A stretch of 41,446 nucleotides of DNA from WHTF01 sp964482425 (GTDB lineage Bacteria > Desulfobacterota > Binatia > UBA9968), in the NCBI GenBank assembly GCA_964482425.1, contig CAYZXN010000386.1, forward strand, positions 1-41,446, given 5' to 3'. Under the pieces are notes generated by a model. It did no database searches, had not been told where the DNA came from, and saw only the letters and a program-made list of their open reading frames with translations. The position numbers and the translations under genes are program-made. This document shows positions 7,963-17,079 of this stretch, one piece after another; within the stretch, counting starts at the first letter, position 1, and each line of letters opens with the position of its first letter.

Positions 7963-10553
7963 CCCTCCAACACTATGTTCACCAGGCGGCGCGGCACGTA
8001 GACAATTCTCTGAACCTTTTTGCCGTCGATGAACGCTCTGACCCTAGCATCGGCCAAGGCATCGACTTCCAATTGACTTTGTTCAATATCGACAGGGACG
8101 GTCATTTTCCCACGCACTTTGCCGTTAACCTGGACCACAATAAGCAGTTGCTCTTCTTCGAGAGCCTGCGGCCAATACTCCGGCCACGAAACTCTCTCGA
8201 GGTTTGGGGATTTTTCCAGGCATTCCCACAACTCGCTCGTCAAATGAGGCACGAACGGATAAAGCAAGGTGATGATCGTCTCTGTACCGGCCTTGATGAG
8301 CGGCCCCTCTTCGACCCGCGTTGGGGCCTGAGCGGCTGCGCTCAGCGCGTTGAACAATTCCATGGTGGCGGCGATGGCGGTATTAAAATGAAATCTTCCA
8401 TCGATATCATCGGTAACTTTTTTGATCGTACGGTGAATCAAACGTTGAAGGTTGCGAGCCGACGGCGTCAGGTCTGACGGTCGCTGGTCGGTTACAGCAC
8501 CGACCAGCAGCTCTCTATGTTGTGCAACGAACCGCCACAACCGGGTTAGAAAGCGATAAGCACCCTCAACCCCTTGGTCGCTCCATTCGAGATCTTTTTC
8601 CGGAGGTGCCGCAAACAACGTAAACAGCCGTGCCGTATCCGCCCCGTATGCGTTTATCAGCTCTTCCGGATCGACAATGTTTTTCTTCGACTTTGACATT
8701 TTTTCGGTGCGCCCTTCTTCGACCAGGCGCTCGCATTGAGGACATCGCCATCCATCTTTTCCAGATCCGACAACTTCACTGGGTAACAGCCAGTTGTGCT
8801 CAGGGCATCGATAAGTCTCTTTACAGACCATTCCCTGGGTCAGAAGGTTCGTGAAAGGCTCATCGACTTGCGCAAGACCCATGTCTCGCAACGCCTTGGT
8901 GAAGAACCGCGCATAAAGCAAGTGAAGGACGGCGTGCTCGACGCCGCCGATGTACTGATCCACGGCCATCCAGTAGCGCGCGGGCTCAACTTCAAACGGA
9001 ACTGTCAGGGATGTCGGGGAGACATAACGCAAGAAATACCAGGACGAATCTACGAACGTGTCCATGGTGTCGGTCTCTCTACGACCGGCGCCACCGCACC
9101 GTGGACATTCCGCCTGGGTGAAAAACTTGCTCTCGAACAAAGGAGACCCGCCCTTACCGGTAAACGGCACATCCGTCGGCAGGGTTACAGGCAGCTTTTC
9201 TTCAGGTACTGGCACCATGCCGCAACGCTCGCAGTATATAATCGGAATCGGCGTCCCCCAATACCTTTGGCGCGATACTCCCCAGTCGCGCAGACGGTAA
9301 CGCACCGATTTCTTACCCCACCCTTCCCTCTCCAGGTGCTCGGCAATTTTTTCCTTACCTTCGACATTGCCAAGGCCGCTAAACAAACCGCTGTTCACCA
9401 TCTCGCCTTCATCCACATAGGCCTCGGTCAATTCATCGGCGGTTATCATGCGATCCCTGGGACGGACAACCACTTCTATCGGCAAGCCGTATTTGCGCGC
9501 GAATTCAAAATCCCTCTGATCATGCGCCGGCACCGCCATCACCGCGCCGGTGCCGTACTCCATGAGCACAAAATTCGCGATATAAATTGGTACGCGAACT
9601 CCTGTGAAAAGGTTTTTGCAATAAGCGCCGGTAAAGACGCCTTCCTTTTCGCCCTCTTCAACGCCAGACGCGGATGATGGTTGTCGTTTGAACCGGGTTA
9701 TGAATTCATGCACCGCGCTCTCTTGAGGCGTACCCCGGGACAACTCCGAAGCCAACGGATGCTCCACGGCCAAAGAAACGAAAGTGGCGCCATAAACAGT
9801 ATCGGGACGAGTCGTAAAAACCCGCAGCGACTCTTGGCGGCCAACAACAGGAAAGAGTATTTCCGCGCCAACGGATTTGCCAATCCAGTTGCTCTGCATG
9901 GTCAGAACCTTTTCGGGCCAGCCGGAAAGCTGCTCCAGGTCTCGCAACAGCTCCTCCGCATAATCGGTGATGCGGAAAAACCATTGATCCAGCTGCTTTT
10001 GAATTACGGTGGAATCGCAGCGCCAACACGCTCCTTCTATCACCTGCTCGTTAGCCAAGACCGTTTCGCAGGATGGACACCAATTAACTGATGAGCTCTT
10101 CTTGTAGGCCAGGCCGCGCTTATAGAACTGCAAAAAAATCCACTGATTCCACCGATAATACTGCGGCTCGCAAGTGGCAATTTCGCGCGCCCAGTCATAA
10201 GAAAGCCCCATGCCTTTGAGCTGCGCTTTCATGTACCGAATATTTTCCCGGGTCCACCTTTCCGGATGAATTTGCCGTTCGATGGCGGCATTCTCCGCCG
10301 GCAGACCGAAAGCATCCCAACCCATCGGATGAAGAACGTTGTACCCGCGCATGCGTTTATAACGAGCCACAACATCACCGATGGAGTAATTACGGACGTG
10401 GCCCATGTGAATGCGGCCGGAAGGATAGGGAAACATCTCCAGTACATAGTACTTGGGTTTGTCGTGGTCTTCGGCCACGTGAAAGGATGCACTTTCCTCC
10501 CAGATACCCTGCCATTTTTCTTCTATTCGTTTCGGTTGATAGCGGGCATCCAT
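7959..10553 (-). CDS. leuS: Leucyl-tRNA synthetase
   Basis: An 864-residue class I aminoacyl-tRNA synthetase charging tRNA-Leu. The HIGH motif appears as PSGRIHMGHVRNY (about residue 43) and the KMSKS loop as EKMSKSKKNIVDP (about residue 620). The CP1 editing domain is present (TTRPDTVYGATFVSLAVEHP and AVPAHDQRDFEFA), as is a Cys-rich insertion (WCPSCETVLANEQ, WRCD). The C-terminal LeuS domain ends VNGKVRGKMTVP. Length is normal. It starts 6 bases after nusB and overlaps lptE by four bases, so it is embedded in the operon. A tRNA-Leu(UAA) lies elsewhere in this window. Confidence 0.97.
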   Translation of the reverse strand: MDARYQPKRIEEKWQGIWEESASFHVAEDHDKPKYYVLEMFPYPSGRIHMGHVRNYSIGDVVARYKRMRGYNVLHPMGWDAFGLPAENAAIERQIHPERWTRENIRYMKAQLKGMGLSYDWAREIATCEPQYYRWNQWIFLQFYKRGLAYKKSSSVNWCPSCETVLANEQVIEGACWRCDSTVIQKQLDQWFFRITDYAEELLRDLEQLSGWPEKVLTMQSNWIGKSVGAEILFPVVGRQESLRVFTTRPDTVYGATFVSLAVEHPLASELSRGTPQESAVHEFITRFKRQPSSASGVEEGEKEGVFTGAYCKNLFTGVRVPIYIANFVLMEYGTGAVMAVPAHDQRDFEFARKYGLPIEVVVRPRDRMITADELTEAYVDEGEMVNSGLFSGLGNVEGKEKIAEHLEREGWGKKSVRYRLRDWGVSRQRYWGTPIPIIYCERCGMVPVPEEKLPVTLPTDVPFTGKGGSPLFESKFFTQAECPRCGGAGRRETDTMDTFVDSSWYFLRYVSPTSLTVPFEVEPARYWMAVDQYIGGVEHAVLHLLYARFFTKALRDMGLAQVDEPFTNLLTQGMVCKETYRCPEHNWLLPSEVVGSGKDGWRCPQCERLVEEGRTEKMSKSKKNIVDPEELINAYGADTARLFTLFAAPPEKDLEWSDQGVEGAYRFLTRLWRFVAQHRELLVGAVTDQRPSDLTPSARNLQRLIHRTIKKVTDDIDGRFHFNTAIAATMELFNALSAAAQAPTRVEEGPLIKAGTETIITLLYPFVPHLTSELWECLEKSPNLERVSWPEYWPQALEEEQLLIVVQVNGKVRGKMTVPVDIEQSQLEVDALADARVRAFIDGKKVQRIVYVPRRLVNIVLEG

Positions 10554-10559
10554 TGAATT

Positions 10560-10976
10560 TCACTCGCTCTTCGCGGCGTCTGAGTGTGCCAGTTGATGCA
10601 GGACTCCGTTGATAAAAGAGGGAGAATCGCCGGTGCCGAAACGTTTAGCGATCTCGATGGCTTCATCCAAGCTCACGTGAAGAGGGATGTCAGGGCAGAA
10701 AACCAATTCGTATGCCGCCATGCGCAGGATCAGAAGATCCACCTTGGACATACGCACGAGTCGCCAGTTTTCGGCGCACTGCTGGATTAAACGATCGATC
10801 GTTGCGCGCTGGCTGACAACGCCGGATACCAGGCGCCGGGCGAATTCCTTCGCTTCAAGGCCGCCTTCAAAATGGCCGAGAAAAAGATCCACTGCGGCCG
10901 CCGAAGGATCGCCGGTAATCTCGAGCTGATAGAGCGCTTGAAGAGCCAACTCCCTGCCCTTGCGTCTAGTTCCCAT
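10560..10976 (-). CDS. nusB: Transcription antitermination / rRNA processing factor NusB
   Basis: A 138-residue all-helical protein which, with NusE (S10), binds boxA RNA in rRNA transcripts. N-terminal RRKGRELALQALYQLE and C-terminal DIPLHVSLDEAIEIAKRFG, then SPSFINGVL, are the family hallmarks. ATG at 10976. It follows ribH by 75 bases and precedes leuS by 6; ribH-nusB adjacency is widespread in bacteria and supports both calls. Confidence 0.95.
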   Translation of the reverse strand: MGTRRKGRELALQALYQLEITGDPSAAAVDLFLGHFEGGLEAKEFARRLVSGVVSQRATIDRLIQQCAENWRLVRMSKVDLLILRMAAYELVFCPDIPLHVSLDEAIEIAKRFGTGDSPSFINGVLHQLAHSDAAKSE

Positions 10977-11051
10977 GGCGACTATTCCGGATGACTGTAG
11001 AAATTAAGAAAGCAAAGCCGGCGCGTCTGCTGTGATAGGCGATGAGATCGA

Positions 11052-11522
11052 TCATGAAACGAGTTGGCGCAGCACGCTGACCATCTCGATCGCTGTCAGA
11101 GCGGCCTCATATCCTTTGTTTGCATCCTTTGAACCCGCACGTTCCATAGCCTGTTGCACGTTATCCGTGGTGAGAATGCCGAAGCTTATGGGTACCTGAT
11201 ACTTCCACATGGCCTTGCCGATGCCGCGCGTCACGGCATCCGAGACATACTCGAAATGCGGCGTATCGCCGCGGATAACGGCGCCAAGACAGGCCAGCGC
11301 ATCGTATTTTCCGGCGGCGGCCATTTTTTCGACAACAAGAGGTATCTCGAAAGCGCCCGGCACGTGCACAATCGTCAAGTCATCGTCGGCGACGCCGTGG
11401 CTTTTAAGGCCGTCGAGCGCCCCATCGAGCAATTTGGCTGTAATGAAGTTATTGAATCGGCTCACAACGATTCCAATTCTGAAACCGCGCGCGTCAATTC
11501 TGCCTTGAATGACCTGTGCCAT
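11052..11522 (-). CDS. ribH: 6,7-dimethyl-8-ribityllumazine synthase
   Basis: A 156-residue subunit of lumazine synthase. It condenses 5-amino-6-ribitylaminouracil with 3,4-dihydroxy-2-butanone 4-phosphate, the penultimate step in riboflavin synthesis, and usually forms icosahedral or pentameric shells. Motifs seen: RIGIVVSRFNNFIT, VPGAFEIPLV, CLGAVIRGDTPHFEYV with the catalytic His, and SFGILTTDN. ATG 11522 is chosen because the product then has the normal family start and length; no clear ribosome site precedes it. It follows ribBA by 22 bases and is probably translationally coupled. Confidence 0.95.
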   Translation of the reverse strand: MAQVIQGRIDARGFRIGIVVSRFNNFITAKLLDGALDGLKSHGVADDDLTIVHVPGAFEIPLVVEKMAAAGKYDALACLGAVIRGDTPHFEYVSDAVTRGIGKAMWKYQVPISFGILTTDNVQQAMERAGSKDANKGYEAALTAIEMVSVLRQLVS

Positions 11523-11544
11523 TATAATTACGGACAAAAGGAGT

Positions 11545-12771
11545 TTACGATTTTGCCGGCTTGGCTTCCAAATTGGATAGCAGATGGCCAAGCTTCTTTT
11601 GTTTAGTACGGAGGTAATGAATATTGGTATCCCTTGGAGACACTTCAAGAGGAACGCGTTCCGTGACGGTTATTCCATACTCTTCGATGCCTGAAATCTT
11701 GCGCGGATTATTGGTCAGCAAACAGACGCTCTTGACGCCGAGGTCGCGCAGAATCTGGGCCGCGATTCCGTAATCGCGGAGGTCTTCTTTAAAGCCCAAC
11801 TCCAAATTCGCTTCCACCGTATCAAGGCCGCGATCCTGCAGTGCGTAGGCCTTGATCTTGTTGGTCAAACCAATGCCGCGACCTTCTTGATGCATGTATA
11901 CCAGAACACCCTTGCCGGCTTGATCAATGAGTTTGAGCGACTGACGGATCTGATCGCCGCAGTCACAGCGCTCCGAGCCGAAAACGTCTCCGGTGAGGCA
12001 CTCCGAATGCAAGCGCACTAATACGCTGTCTGGATTGCTGATGTCGCCCTTTACCAAAGCCATGTGCTCCGAAGCATCGACCTCGTTTCGATACACAACA
12101 GCCTTATACATACCGCCGTGAATCGTTGGAAAGACCTCCTCGGCAGCGCGCTTAACGACACTTTCATTACGCAGGCGATAAGCGATCAGACGGGTAACCG
12201 CGATGACTTTAATTCCAAGTCTCTCCGCGAGACGCTCGAGATCCGGCAACTGCGCCACGGTACCGTCGTCATTGAGTATATGACAGATAACGCCGGCCGG
12301 CGTAAATCCGCACAAACGCGCCAAATCAATTGAAGCTTCCGCCCGGCCCGACCGAGCCAGTACTCCTCCTGAACGTGCCTGAATGGGTTGGATATGCCCT
12401 GGCACGATCAAGTCGGCGTGTTTTGCCTGGTCCGCAACCGCGGCTTGGATGGTATGGGCGCGCCCTTTAGCCGATACGGCCGGCACGCCTTCAAGGCGCG
12501 CCGAAAAGGCCGCACCGAATAAATGTCCCGAGAAACTGCTGCTCTCGTGGGGGATTAATAGAATGCCTAGTTGACGGATCCGCTCCTCGGTCAAGGCGAG
12601 ATAAATCACCCCTCTGCCGTGATGCAGCATCTGATTGACGACCTCAGCCGTCACCTTTTGAGCGGGAATACAAAAAAAGCCATCACTGTCCGGAGCCTCC
12701 TCGTTAACGAGGATGACCATCCGTCCTTGGCTAAGTTCTTCGATACCTTCCTCAATACTTGAAATTGACAT
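11545..12771 (-). CDS. ribBA: RibBA: GTP cyclohydrolase II with a degenerate DHBP-synthase domain
   Basis: A 408-residue two-domain protein. The C-terminal GTP cyclohydrolase II domain (about 200-400) is intact: SECLTGDVFGSERCDCG zinc ligands, HQEGRGIGL, KIKAYALQD and LLTNNPRKI. The N-terminal DHBP-synthase domain aligns along its length (LTEERIRQL, VPGHIQPIQARSGGVL, FTPAGVICHILNDDG) but its catalytic loop is altered. The family D-D-E-x-R-E-N-E-G-D is here N-E-E-A-P-D-S-D-G-F (residues 23-32), the usual SAADR is SAKGR, and the GGHTEA is RSGRAEA. This half is therefore doubtful as an enzyme. ATG at 12771; an in-frame GTG lies 6 bases earlier. It sits in the riboflavin block. Confidence 0.9.
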   Translation of the reverse strand: MSISSIEEGIEELSQGRMVILVNEEAPDSDGFFCIPAQKVTAEVVNQMLHHGRGVIYLALTEERIRQLGILLIPHESSSFSGHLFGAAFSARLEGVPAVSAKGRAHTIQAAVADQAKHADLIVPGHIQPIQARSGGVLARSGRAEASIDLARLCGFTPAGVICHILNDDGTVAQLPDLERLAERLGIKVIAVTRLIAYRLRNESVVKRAAEEVFPTIHGGMYKAVVYRNEVDASEHMALVKGDISNPDSVLVRLHSECLTGDVFGSERCDCGDQIRQSLKLIDQAGKGVLVYMHQEGRGIGLTNKIKAYALQDRGLDTVEANLELGFKEDLRDYGIAAQILRDLGVKSVCLLTNNPRKISGIEEYGITVTERVPLEVSPRDTNIHYLRTKQKKLGHLLSNLEAKPAKS

Positions 12772-12801
12772 GGGCACTGAATAGATGGCGCAGGCGGGTA
12801 T

Positions 12802-13407
12802 CTAGACCCGTTCAGACTGTCGCTGTATTACAAACTTATAAACATACTTGCCGATCAAATCCGTTTCTATGTTGACTCTATCACCAACCCTACGGCCGCG
12901 CAAATTAGTATGTTCCAGCGTAAACGGAATGATAGCGACAGTAAAACTGCGGCTGCCGCAGGCATTGACAGTCAAACTGATTCCATCCACCGCTACGGAG
13001 CCCTTGGACACCAGCAACGACCCCAGCGAGCCGATAACCCGAAATGAGATGAACGTAAAGTCACTTTTTTTTTGGATAGATTGTACGATACCGGTACCAT
13101 CTACATGGCCTGTGACCAAATGCCCGCCAAGACGATCCTGCAGGCGTAGAGAACGTTCAAGATTCACGAAGTCCCCTACGCGGAGAGTCCCCAGAGTGGT
13201 ACATCGCAATGTCTCGGGCGAAACATCGACCCGAAAAGACCGTTTGTTTTTCCGAACGACAGTCAGGCACGCGCCGTTAACTGCGATACTGGCGCCGAGC
13301 CTTAACGCCCGAAGAGAAAGGCCGCTCTTAATCGTCAGGACCGCGGATTCTTTATCCAACTTCAAATTTTCGACTTGACCTACATCTTCCACGAGCCCGG
13401 TAAACAT
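12802..13407 (-). CDS. ribE: Riboflavin synthase, alpha subunit
   Basis: A 201-residue enzyme that dismutates two molecules of 6,7-dimethyl-8-ribityllumazine into riboflavin and the pyrimidine precursor. Two tandem lumazine-binding repeats are clear. The first starts MFTGLVEDVGQV and contains GASIAVNGACLTVV; the second contains HLVTGHVDGTGIV and KGSVAVDGISLTVN. Length is typical for the family. It lies between ribD and ribBA with 42- and 30-base spacings. Some genomes call this gene ribC. Confidence 0.95.
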   Translation of the reverse strand: MFTGLVEDVGQVENLKLDKESAVLTIKSGLSLRALRLGASIAVNGACLTVVRKNKRSFRVDVSPETLRCTTLGTLRVGDFVNLERSLRLQDRLGGHLVTGHVDGTGIVQSIQKKSDFTFISFRVIGSLGSLLVSKGSVAVDGISLTVNACGSRSFTVAIIPFTLEHTNLRGRRVGDRVNIETDLIGKYVYKFVIQRQSERV

Positions 13408-13449
13408 CTTGGTGAAGACCCTTTCAGGCTAATAATCCTACCCTGAACT

Positions 13450-14553
13450 CTAGAGATAACCACAAATCATTACGTCGGTGCCCAATGTATTTATGTTCAT
13501 GCGCTGAACAGTAATAGATTCCCGGACACGGCGAACGCCCAGGCCATCGATCATGCAACGCCCATCGCCGCCCAATATCTTTGGCGCATAGAAAAGTACG
13601 ATCTTATCTACCGCTTTCTCCTTCAGCGCACCCGCCGCCGTGGTCGCCCCGCCTTCAAGAAGCACGCTGGCGATTCCCATGCGCGCGAGCTTTTTCAGAA
13701 CCGGACGCCATGGGACCGAGCCGCGTCGCACGGCAAACTGCCAGACAGTTGCCCCAATGCCTTCGAGAGCGCGAATTTTGGCCGCCGGGGCGGTTCTCCC
13801 TGTCACGATGATGTTTTTGTCGCTGCCACGTTGATGCAAGAGCCGCGCTGTCAATGGTATTCGCAACCGCGCGTCGAGTATGATTCGCCAGGGATCACGC
13901 CCACCGGCCATTCGGCAGGTAAGCTGGGGGTCATCGGCCAAAACCGTGCCCGCTCCGACCAGCACAGCATCATTCTTGTTACGCATTTGATGTACGGCAG
14001 CGCGAGATTTCTCGCCGCTAATCCAGCGAGCGTCGCCGTTTGATGCGGCAATCTTGCCATCCAGTGATGCCGCCAATTTGAGTGTGACGAACGGAAGCCG
14101 CCGGGTAATAAACTTGGTAAACGCCTCGTTTAGTACCCGGCACTCATTCTCCAAGATCCCGGCGCGAACGATAATTCCGGCCCGGCGCAACTCGCGCAAC
14201 CCTTTGCCGGCTACCAGCGGATTGGGATCCTGCATGCCGGCAACCACTGTCTTTATTCCCGCGCTGATCAAAGCTCGGGTGCACGGCGGGGTGCGGCCCT
14301 GATGGCTGCACGGCTCGAGATTGATGTAGAGCGTGGCTCCTTTAGCCCTGGCGCCAGCCTTCTTGAGAGCGACGATTTCCGCATGATCCGCACCGGCAAG
14401 ACGATGAAACCCTGAGGCGACAACTTTGCCGTCCCTCACCAGCACCGCTCCAACCACGGGATTTGGGCTCGTTCTTCCCGCGGCCTTCTCGGCTAAACGA
14501 CAAGCCATCCGAACATAGCGGCGGTCCACTAGGTCATCGCGCCCGGAAGGCAA
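13450..14553 (-). CDS. ribD: Bifunctional riboflavin biosynthesis deaminase/reductase RibD, UUG start
   Basis: A 367-residue two-domain enzyme that deaminates and then reduces the GTP-derived pyrimidine in steps 2 and 3 of riboflavin synthesis. The deaminase domain (about 10-150) has TSPNPVVGAVLV and the zinc site H-A-E with EPCSHQGRTPPC. The reductase domain has LAASLDGKIAASNGDARW and VGAGTVLADDP. The start is TTG at 14553, seven bases after GAGGAG and three bases after the nrdR stop; the first ATG would cut into the domain. NrdR-ribD adjacency is common. Confidence 0.95.
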   Translation of the reverse strand: MPSGRDDLVDRRYVRMACRLAEKAAGRTSPNPVVGAVLVRDGKVVASGFHRLAGADHAEIVALKKAGARAKGATLYINLEPCSHQGRTPPCTRALISAGIKTVVAGMQDPNPLVAGKGLRELRRAGIIVRAGILENECRVLNEAFTKFITRRLPFVTLKLAASLDGKIAASNGDARWISGEKSRAAVHQMRNKNDAVLVGAGTVLADDPQLTCRMAGGRDPWRIILDARLRIPLTARLLHQRGSDKNIIVTGRTAPAAKIRALEGIGATVWQFAVRRGSVPWRPVLKKLARMGIASVLLEGGATTAAGALKEKAVDKIVLFYAPKILGGDGRCMIDGLGVRRVRESITVQRMNINTLGTDVMICGYL

Positions 14554-14556
14554 GCG

Positions 14557-15060
14557 CTAACTCCTCTTCTGACGCGAACCGCCTACCCGCGCCGATGACA
14601 ACTCGTTTCGCTCCTTCAGCAGTTCTTCCAACTCCGCCATGAATTCGTTGATGTCCTTGAACGATCGGTAAACGGATGCGAAGCGAACATAGGCCACTTC
14701 GTCGGTATCGTGGAGTTCGCGCATGGTGGCCTCGCCGATCACTGAACTGGCAATCTCCTTTTCTCCGCGTTCTTGAAGACTTCGCTCAATGCGATCGGCG
14801 ATGGCTTCTATCGTATTAATGCTTACCGGTCGCTTCTCACAAGCTCGCTTCAGACCGTTCACTATTTTAATCCTGTCATAACTTTCACGGCGGCCGTCCT
14901 TCTTGACCACTAACGGCATCATTTCCTCGACGCGCTCATAAGTGGTGAAACGGCGCGTGCACTTGGAGCACTCCCGACGTCGCCGGATCATATTGCTATC
15001 CTTGCTCAGCCGTGAATCAATAACCCGGTTATCGGTCTCGTGACAAAAAGGGCATTTCAT
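14557..15060 (-). CDS. nrdR: Transcriptional repressor NrdR
   Basis: A 167-residue regulator that represses ribonucleotide reductase genes according to bound ATP or dATP. The N-terminal zinc ribbon is MKCPFCHETDNRVIDSR with a second CSKCTRRFTTYE pair, followed by an ATP-cone domain (VVKKDGRRESYDRIKIVNGL to about residue 145). ATG at 15060 with CGGAG upstream. It is separated from glyA by 132 bases with no obvious hairpin, and read into ribD. No ribonucleotide reductase gene is in the window. Confidence 0.96.
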   Translation of the reverse strand: MKCPFCHETDNRVIDSRLSKDSNMIRRRRECSKCTRRFTTYERVEEMMPLVVKKDGRRESYDRIKIVNGLKRACEKRPVSINTIEAIADRIERSLQERGEKEIASSVIGEATMRELHDTDEVAYVRFASVYRSFKDINEFMAELEELLKERNELSSARVGGSRQKRS

Positions 15061-15192
15061 CCGAAACTCCGTTCAGCGAACAAATGATCGTTAATATTGT
15101 TGTATGGCGGCGATCTAACCCGCAATACTGCCGGTAAAAATCAATCGGCGGATCTGAACTGGACTTGGCGCAACGCAAATACGCGCGACACG

Positions 15193-16446
15193 TCAGTTCG
15201 CCGGAAGCCGGTGCGGATAAACTGGAAACTTCCTGCAGAGCGCTTCCACCTCATCGGCAACCGCGCGCAACTCTCTGTCACGTCCGGCATGATTGAGCGC
15301 TCTCGCTATCAATTCGCCGATCTGCTCCATTTCCTTGTCTTTCATCCCACGAGTGGTGACGGCCGGCGTGCCGATACGAATCCCGCTGGTCACAAAGGGA
15401 GACCGGCTGTCAAAGGGCACGGCGTTGCGGTTTACCGTAATGCGCGCCTTATCGAGGATTTCCTGGGCCGCCTTGCCGGTCAATTCAGAGCGGCGCAGAT
15501 CGACCAACATCAAATGATTGTCCGTACCCCCCGAGGTGAGTCGGAATCCGTTCCTGATCAGAGTCTTAGCGAGTGCCTGAGAGTTTTTGATAATCTGTTC
15601 TTGGTACGTCTTGAACTCCGGACTTAAAGCTTCTTTGAGCGCCACCGCCTTGGCAGCGATGACATGCATGAGGGGGCCGCCTTGCATGCCTGGGAAAACC
15701 TTACTGTCGACGGTTTTGGCGTGTTCGGCGCGGCATAAAACCATGCCTCCCCGCGGTCCGCGCAAAGTTTTATGAGTCGTCGTCGTCACAAAATCGGCGT
15801 AAGGAATCGGACTTGGGTGCGCGCCCGCGGCAACCAAGCCGGCGATATGCGCCATATCGACCATCAACAGAGCGCCTACCTCGTCGGCGATTTGTCGGAA
15901 CTTTGCATAGTCGATGACCCGGGGATATGCGCTGGCGCCGGCGACGATCAGCTTGGGATGATTCTCGCGGGCGAGTTTTGACACCTGTTCATAATCGATG
16001 GTTTCCGTCTGCTCTGAAACTCCATAAGGAACGACTTTATACAATATACCCGAAAAGTTGACCGGGCTGCCCATAGACAAGTGACCGCCGTGCGCCAAGT
16101 TCATGCCCAGGTAACAGTCTCCCGGCTTGAGCACCGATAGGTAGACGGTCATGTTGGCCTGCGTTCCGGAATGAGGCTGCACATTGACGTGGTCCGCGCC
16201 GAACAACTCCTTGGCCCTTGAAATCGCCAAAGATTCGACCTCATCGACAAATTCGCAGCCGCCGTAATATCGTTTCCCGGGATACCCTTCCGCATATTTA
16301 TTTGTCATTATGCAGCCCTGAGCTTCCAAGACTGCCTCGCTGACGACATTTTCGGATGCGATCAATTCGAGGTTCTGCTCGAGCCTGAGCGTTTCCTTTT
16401 GAATGGCCGAGAACACTTCAGGATCGGTGTGCTGCAAAAAAGACAT
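15193..16446 (-). CDS. glyA: Serine hydroxymethyltransferase
   Basis: A 417-residue PLP enzyme that interconverts serine and glycine with tetrahydrofolate, feeding one-carbon units. The PLP-lysine motif is VTTTTHKTLRGPRGG; LELIASENVVSEAVL, YAEGYPGKRYYGGCE and VDMAHIAGLVAAG are all typical. ATG 16446 gives the usual family start (SFLQHTDPEV). An upstream in-frame TTG at 16455 is too near the AAGGA to be favoured. It follows rpiB by 20 bases; rpiB-glyA-nrdR-rib order is known from several deltaproteobacterial genomes. Confidence 0.96.
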   Translation of the reverse strand: MSFLQHTDPEVFSAIQKETLRLEQNLELIASENVVSEAVLEAQGCIMTNKYAEGYPGKRYYGGCEFVDEVESLAISRAKELFGADHVNVQPHSGTQANMTVYLSVLKPGDCYLGMNLAHGGHLSMGSPVNFSGILYKVVPYGVSEQTETIDYEQVSKLARENHPKLIVAGASAYPRVIDYAKFRQIADEVGALLMVDMAHIAGLVAAGAHPSPIPYADFVTTTTHKTLRGPRGGMVLCRAEHAKTVDSKVFPGMQGGPLMHVIAAKAVALKEALSPEFKTYQEQIIKNSQALAKTLIRNGFRLTSGGTDNHLMLVDLRRSELTGKAAQEILDKARITVNRNAVPFDSRSPFVTSGIRIGTPAVTTRGMKDKEMEQIGELIARALNHAGRDRELRAVADEVEALCRKFPVYPHRLPAN

Positions 16447-16466
16447 GACGATCAAAATTCCTTAAG

Positions 16467-16943
16467 CTATAAGCGTTGACCTTTAGAGACGAGCAAATCG
16501 CGCTCGATCTGTGCGATCTTATCGACGCGGCGTTGATGCCGGCCACCGGCAAAGGGCGTGTCCAGCCAAATCTCAACGAGGTCGCGGGCAAGCACAGTAT
16601 CGGTCTTGGCGCCACCCAGAACCAATACGTTGGCGTCATTATGTTCACGACCCGTACGTGCCGATTCCAGATCGTGCACCAAAGCGGCTCGAACGCCGGG
16701 GAATTTGTTGGCGAGTATCGACATGCCGATGCCAGTCGAACAAACCAATATGCCTCGATCCACTTCCCCACATGAAATCCGGAGCGATACCTCCCGACCG
16801 AAATCGGGATAATCGACCGATTCGCGTCCGTGAGTGCCGAAATCGCGCACGTCGATAGCTCTGATCCGAAGCACCTCGACTAAGAAGTCCTTGAGATCGA
16901 CGCCGCCGTGATCACTGGCAATGGCAATGATGTCAGTTTTCAA
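16467..16943 (-). CDS. rpiB: Ribose 5-phosphate isomerase B, UUG start
   Basis: A 158-residue RpiB/LacAB-family sugar-phosphate isomerase, expected to interconvert ribose 5-phosphate and ribulose 5-phosphate. SDHGGVDLKDFL near the N-terminus, VDYPDFGREVS, and the catalytic-cysteine loop LVCSTGIGMSILANK are present, followed by SARTGREHNDANVLVLGG. The start is TTG at 16943: GGAGAAG lies seven bases upstream and the product then begins directly with the beta strand DIIAIASDHGG. The longer frame to 17027 runs through the upstream hairpin and is not needed. Ribulose 5-phosphate made here is also the substrate of DHBP synthase in the riboflavin pathway. Confidence 0.92.
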   Translation of the reverse strand: MKTDIIAIASDHGGVDLKDFLVEVLRIRAIDVRDFGTHGRESVDYPDFGREVSLRISCGEVDRGILVCSTGIGMSILANKFPGVRAALVHDLESARTGREHNDANVLVLGGAKTDTVLARDLVEIWLDTPFAGGRHQRRVDKIAQIERDLLVSKGQRL

Positions 16944-16970
16944 GACAGAACTTCTCCATCGCTGCGGTCT

Positions 16971-17016
16971 AAATAAACAGAGTCGCGGAAGTTTGGTTAT
17001 CGCTCCCGCGACCTCT
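16971..17016 (-). terminator. Hairpin with short T-run between acpP and rpiB (terminator or attenuator)
   Basis: On minus, GTCGCGG pairs perfectly with CCGCGAC (17012-17006 with 16988-16982), extended by AGA/TCT across a one-base bulge, with a 17-base loop and the tail TCTGTTTATTT. It is 63 bases after the acpP stop, in the widest gap of the fatty-acid part of the operon. It could reduce transcription into rpiB-glyA-rib. The T-run is imperfect. Confidence 0.45.
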
Positions 17017-17079
17017 ATTCGATCCACCAGGCGATAGATGACGCCTACATGGCGAAAGACCGCTTACCTGGTTACGCGA

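Noticed and set aside
15061..15192. FMN riboswitch or NrdR box upstream of the rib genes
   Set aside because: The nrdR-glyA gap shows no RFN-type conserved helices, and the rib genes are internal to a longer operon.
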